Below are positions 19,556 to 22,064 of a stretch of DNA of 22,064 bases, piece after piece; position 1 is the first letter of the stretch, and every line of letters starts with the position of its first letter. The translations under genes were made by a program, and so were the position numbers. The DNA is from Chara braunii (taxonomy: Eukaryota; Streptophyta; Charophyceae; Charales; Characeae). The notes below the pieces were generated by a model that did not search any database, was not told the origin of the DNA, and worked only from the letters and a program-made list of their open reading frames with translations. Where the stretch lies: assembly GCA_003427395.1 (NCBI GenBank), contig BFEA01000066.1, positions 2,808,283 to 2,830,346 of the forward strand, in the 5' to 3' direction.

Positions 19556-19957
19556 CCACGTCAGCACATTAGTCCAGTCATCATCATCAGTGGGGGTACA
19601 CGTCAGCAGCATATGCCTTGATCGTCCACGTCAGCCAGCTTGATCTCTTGGAGCGATACCAACACATTGCCGGTTAATCATACAATGCCACGTCAGCCAG
19701 GCAATGGAACACCACGTCAGACAATGCCACGTCAGCCTGGAGCTCCTCACCACAATGGACGAGTGGTGAGTCAGCACTGCCACATCAGCGTTCCTCAATA
19801 ATGACTGGCCACGTCAGCAATGTATCCCGATCGCAAATGCGATGGATCGGGATCTGGATCGCAACGCGATCCTGGCTGGAACATTCCCTGTCGGGATACC
19901 AATGCCACGTCAGCACCTGACGTGCGTTCTCAAGCGTTGTTCCTTGTCCACGTCAGC
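19556..19957 (-). repeat. Dispersed array of GCTGACGTGG decamers
   Basis: Plus-strand CCACGTCAGC, exact or with one change, at 19556, 19598 (ACACGTCAGC), 19626, 19688, 19712 (ending in A), 19727, 19809, 19905 and 19948, with a degenerate copy (CCACATCAGC) near 19771. Spacing is irregular. The core TGACGTGG resembles binding sites of plant bZIP factors. Further copies lie in the LTRs (for example 20467-20476). Confidence 0.85.
19824..19872 (-). repeat. Pair of adjacent stem-loops in element B leader
   Basis: ATCCCGATC (19824-19832) pairs with GATCGGGAT (19845-19853). Directly next to it GGATCGC (19856-19862) pairs with GCGATCC (19866-19872) over a 3-base loop. Both stems are perfect. The position, about 140 bases downstream of the primer site, suits a packaging or dimerisation signal, which is only a guess. 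Confidence 0.75.
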
Positions 19958-20008
19958 ACGTGTGTCTTCATCGTCGTCGTTCTCGTACATGTCATCGTCG
20001 GAAGTACA

Positions 20009-20020
20009 GCTCCGATACCA
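20009..20020 (-). other. Primer-binding site of element B
   Basis: The minus strand reads TGGTATCGGAGC, three bases inside the LTR end. It matches the site for plant initiator tRNA-Met (TGGTATCAGAGC) at 11 of 12 bases. Element A has the identical 12-mer. Confidence 0.88.
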
Positions 20021-20023
20021 AAT

Positions 20024-20993
20024 TGCAATGAACCCAGATCGTGAAGACACTTGTCAACAAAGCAAGCCCAGATGAACATCAACCTGCTGATGATTATCAA
20101 TAATCATAATCATGTCCAGATAGAATGAGATGGGAAAATCATACACAGACGAAGGAGAGAGGAGGGAGATTAGACTTAGAAGAAGAATAAAAGACAATGC
20201 CCACTTCTGCTTCGGGCTCCCTCCTCCATCACCACCTCAATAATCAATGAAGTGAACGGGCATCTGAAGTTCTATCACAATGTGCCACGTGGCACGTCAA
20301 TCAGTCCTCATCAGCGAGCTGGAGCAATGTCGACATCAAGATAACCAGGTACGTATCCACTATCGACCCACAGTCATGATCTCCTCCCGAATGTCGTCGA
20401 AATAGAACAGCAATACCAGTCACGTACCCTCGTCACGTCAGCAATAATAATATACGTGGCAGCGGCCACGTCAGCGGCGGCGCGTGGCAGCGGCCACGTT
20501 AGCATGCCCAGAAGACAATTGCAAACCAGTCACCATGCCGAGCCAGCAGAGCGTCGCCGTAGTTCGCCCAGTTGCCAGCGTCCAGCCAGCGTCGCAACGT
20601 CGCGCTAGCGTCGTTGTCAACGCGTGAAGTCAGCATTGACGCAAGACAGAATGTTTTTTGAAGCCAGGAGGTCAACACTTATGTAGCGTTGACGTGGGGT
20701 CTGGACCACGGGTGCTGCATCCCTCAGCCGTCGAGATCTCAACGCAAATGACGGCCCAGATTGGCCTGCAACAGAATTTCCTGTGGCCTTGATGCTGTCT
20801 GGGTACCTGCACACAAGTGAGTGTATCCGACCAAGGGCCTGGGCGCGGTACCTTTGACCTGACAGTTGACTTGGACACTTGACTTTCCAGGGGGCAGTGC
20901 GTGGTCGCACTGCCTGGCACAGGCCGTGTTTGGCCTGTGTAGTCTGGGCGCAGTTTCGGGCCCCCAGACTGCTGCAGAACACGGGTTGCTGCA
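20024..20993 (-). mobile_element. Element B 5' LTR (970 bp)
   Basis: Starts TGCAGCAACCCG at 20993 and ends ATTGCA at 20024 (minus strand), next to the primer site. It is flanked outside by the target duplication AGTTC. It holds a TATA-like stretch (20446-20454) between ACGT-core boxes, and the perfect palindrome GTGCCACGTGGCAC at 20282-20295. A minus-strand frame of about 120 codons from the LTR start is open in both LTR copies. Confidence 0.95.
20446..20454 (-). promoter_or_regulatory. Candidate TATA box of element B LTR
   Basis: The minus strand reads TATATTATT, preceded by two ACGT-type boxes (TGACGTGGC and TGCCACGTA) within 40 bases. The TATA stretch itself is conserved unchanged in the other LTR (13132-13140). 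Position in the LTR fits a U3 promoter with transcription toward gag. Confidence 0.5.
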
Positions 20994-20998
20994 AGTTC
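20994..20998. repeat. Target-site duplication AGTTC, right copy (element B)
   Basis: AGTTC immediately follows the LTR end (GCTGCA, ending 20993) and equals 11345-11349. Confidence 0.92.
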
Positions 20999-21460
20999 TG
21001 ACAGACTGATGTTGGAGGGACAGGTCACCGGAACTCACTCACTCAATCAAGGTCTTGATTGGAGATGGCGCTGGTCAAGTTTGGCTGTGATCGCCGCGTA
21101 TTCCAGTCAATTGCCGCAGATTGAATTGCGGCCGGCTCTTCTGCAAAATTCGACCCTCAAGTGGTCGTCCAATACGGGTGGCTGGCCAAGCAGGCTGAGC
21201 CTGCCACTTTGAGGGTTGCCGTGCCCTCAGGTCGCTGGCCCACTTATTAGGATTGACGTCCTAATGAGTGCCGGGGCCAACTCAAGCCGGGAGACCACCT
21301 TTTTTTTTTTTTGAACTCGGTTTCTCGCCCTGGCGTACCAATCAAATGACAGCTGTCGCCGCTGACACTGTTGAAGACTACGGGGCACGGGCCCCAACCA
21401 CCAACTGCCGGCCCGACAGATGTCGGCTGCTAATTAGTCTGCTGGATGCACGGAGTCGTG
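20999..21460 (-). other. Element A leader, primer-proximal half
   Basis: Continuation of A's leader on the far side of element B. It contains a stem of about 12 bp (21153-21164 with 21204-21216), a perfect inner palindrome (21190-21204) and a hairpin at 21241-21270, plus a run of T at about 21300-21313. No coding features. Confidence 0.7.
21153..21270 (-). repeat. Cluster of stem-loops in element A leader
   Basis: ACCCTCAAGTGG (21153-21164) pairs with CCACTTTGAGGGT (21204-21216) with one bulge. GCAGGCT and AGCCTGC (21190-21204) form an inner hairpin. CACTTATTAGGA (21241-21252) pairs with TCCTAATGAGTG (21259-21270) with one G-T pair. This is a dense structured block 190-310 bases downstream of the primer site. 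Confidence 0.75.
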
Positions 21461-21472
21461 GCTCCGATACCA
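21461..21472 (-). other. Primer-binding site of element A
   Basis: TGGTATCGGAGC on the minus strand, two bases inside the LTR end at 21475. Identical to element B's site and one base off the plant initiator tRNA-Met site. Confidence 0.85.
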
Positions 21473-21474
21473 AC

Positions 21475-22064
21475 TGTTATGTACCCGATTGAACTTCAAT
21501 CCACAACGAATCCACACGTTCCCATACACACATGCAATTGCAGAGTAGACTCGAAGGAGGCAATTCCACACACAACTGGAAGGGAGATATGCACAGCGGA
21601 AGCTCAAAATACACAGAGAACTGAAAAAAAAAGAAAAAAAAAACGAATTTCAGTTTTTCAATCCCTCGTCCTCGTCCAATCAATCCAGAGCATACATGCA
21701 AGCGCACGTTGCCAAGGCCAAATTTTTTTTTTTTTGGGGCCGCGTTTAAGGCCGGAGCGCGAGGTTTCGAATTTTCGAAACCTGTTTCCAGTTGTACTCT
21801 GTGTGGGCTTGCCTGGCCTCTTGGGTGGGTGTGTGGCCTGCGCGGAGTGCCGTTGCGAAGTGCTGTGTGGGCTTGCCTGGCCTCTTGGGTGGGTGTGTGG
21901 TCTGCGCGGAGTGCCGTTGCGAAGTGCTGCGAAGTGCCGCCCCGTGCTGAAGTGCTGACATGCTGACGTGCTGCCCTGTGAGGGAGGAGCTGCCGCCATT
22001 GCCCGGTGAGTATCACCAGCTTCGACCTCCCCTTCATCATCCTCACTGCCTCCTCCTCCTCCTC
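21475..22064 (-). mobile_element. Element A 5' LTR, partial (runs off the window)
   Basis: The plus strand begins TGTTATGTACCCG next to the primer-binding site, giving an LTR 3' end of ACATAACA on the minus strand. It contains A-rich runs near 21626-21642, a T run near 21724-21735, a 64-bp tandem repeat and a CTC run at the window edge. The LTR start is not in the window. Frames here are without motif. Confidence 0.75.
21799..21926. repeat. 64-bp tandem repeat in element A LTR
   Basis: 21799-21862 and 21863-21926 are direct copies starting CTGTGTGGGCTTGCC and ending GCGAAGTG, with one visible difference. A further short GCGAAGTGC echo follows. Confidence 0.95.

Larger units (their letters stand above)
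19047..20008 (-). other. Element B leader (between primer site and gag)
   Basis: 962 bases of untranslated leader. Its primer-proximal half holds at least nine copies of a GCTGACGTGG-type decamer (19556-19957), two strong hairpins at 19824-19872 and two partial copies of the primer-binding motif. The gag-proximal half (19047-19500) shows nothing I recognise. Confidence 0.8.
11350..20993 (-). mobile_element. Element B: Ty3/gypsy chromovirus, complete but decayed
   Basis: Full structure on the minus strand: 5' LTR 20024-20993, primer-binding site 20009-20020, leader 19047-20008, gag 19046-17147, pol in the -1 frame to 13733, then 3' LTR 13693-11350 (interrupted by a solo LTR). The LTRs end in TG and CA and the element is flanked by AGTTC. 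The two LTR copies clearly differ (4 differences in the first 122 aligned bases at one end, more elsewhere, mostly transitions, plus an 11-bp indel), so the insertion is old. Gag and pol carry several stops and frameshifts. Confidence 0.95.
5033..22064 (-). mobile_element. Element A: decayed Ty3/gypsy chromovirus, split by element B
   Basis: Domains run on the minus strand in the order gag, protease, RT, RNase H, integrase, chromodomain, the order of the Ty3/gypsy group with a chromodomain. The element consists of two pieces. The body and first half of the leader occupy 5033-11344. The second half of the leader, the primer-binding site and part of the 5' LTR occupy 20999-22064. Between them lies element B, bounded by a 5-bp target duplication. 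No LTR or primer site lies between A's gag start (about 10588) and B, while a primer site with LTR terminus in the right orientation is found at 21461-21475. That is the basis for joining the pieces. A is non-functional. Confidence 0.8.

Noticed and set aside
19556-19957. CRISPR array
   Set aside because: Repeats are only 10 bases, spacing is irregular, and the context is a eukaryotic retrotransposon leader.
21477-22046. 189-codon minus-strand open frame
   Set aside because: Lies in LTR sequence, includes the 64-bp repeat and poly-Phe/Lys runs, shows no domain.

Overview
The window is eukaryotic repeat DNA. It looks like a streptophyte (green plant or charophyte-alga) genome: both retrotransposons carry primer-binding sites resembling the 3' end of plant initiator tRNA-Met, both end in a chromodomain, and there are long CT microsatellites. 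A Chara-like alga is my best guess, but that is only an impression. I recognise no intact host gene.

Layout: (1) 1-5032 is non-coding or unrecognised DNA. It has three long (CT)n tracts in the first 720 bases, several hairpins, and one weak possible coding remnant near 3331-3670. The stretch just below 5032 may be the start of the 3' LTR of element A. (2) 5033-11344 is the body of element A, a decayed minus-strand Ty3/gypsy chromovirus, in the order polypurine tract, chromodomain, integrase, RNase H, reverse transcriptase, protease, gag, first half of the leader. (3) 11350-20993 is element B, a second minus-strand chromovirus, flanked by the 5-bp target duplication AGTTC (11345-11349 and 20994-20998). 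It was inserted into the leader of A. (4) The left LTR of B (11350-13693) is itself interrupted by a probable solo LTR of a third family (11472-12827). (5) 20999-21472 is the rest of A's leader with its primer-binding site. From 21475 to the window end is part of A's 5' LTR.

The window is therefore a three-layer nest: solo LTR inside an LTR of B, and B inside the leader of A. Both elements are dead. A has lost catalytic residues of RT and RNase H and a zinc ligand of integrase, and has many frame breaks. B keeps its visible catalytic motifs, but gag and pol carry at least seven stops and several frameshifts, and the integrase C-terminal GPY/F module is deleted.

The most informative signal is in B at 17126-17168 (minus strand). 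A CCCAAAA heptamer in the correct gag phase is followed by a 9-nt spacer and a perfect 9-bp stem-loop, inside a gag/pol overlap where pol is in the -1 frame. This is a textbook layout for programmed -1 frameshifting. Other notable signals are an array of GCTGACGTGG decamers in B's leader, a shared non-canonical primer-binding site, hairpin clusters in both leaders, and chromodomains with Phe in place of the usual Trp.
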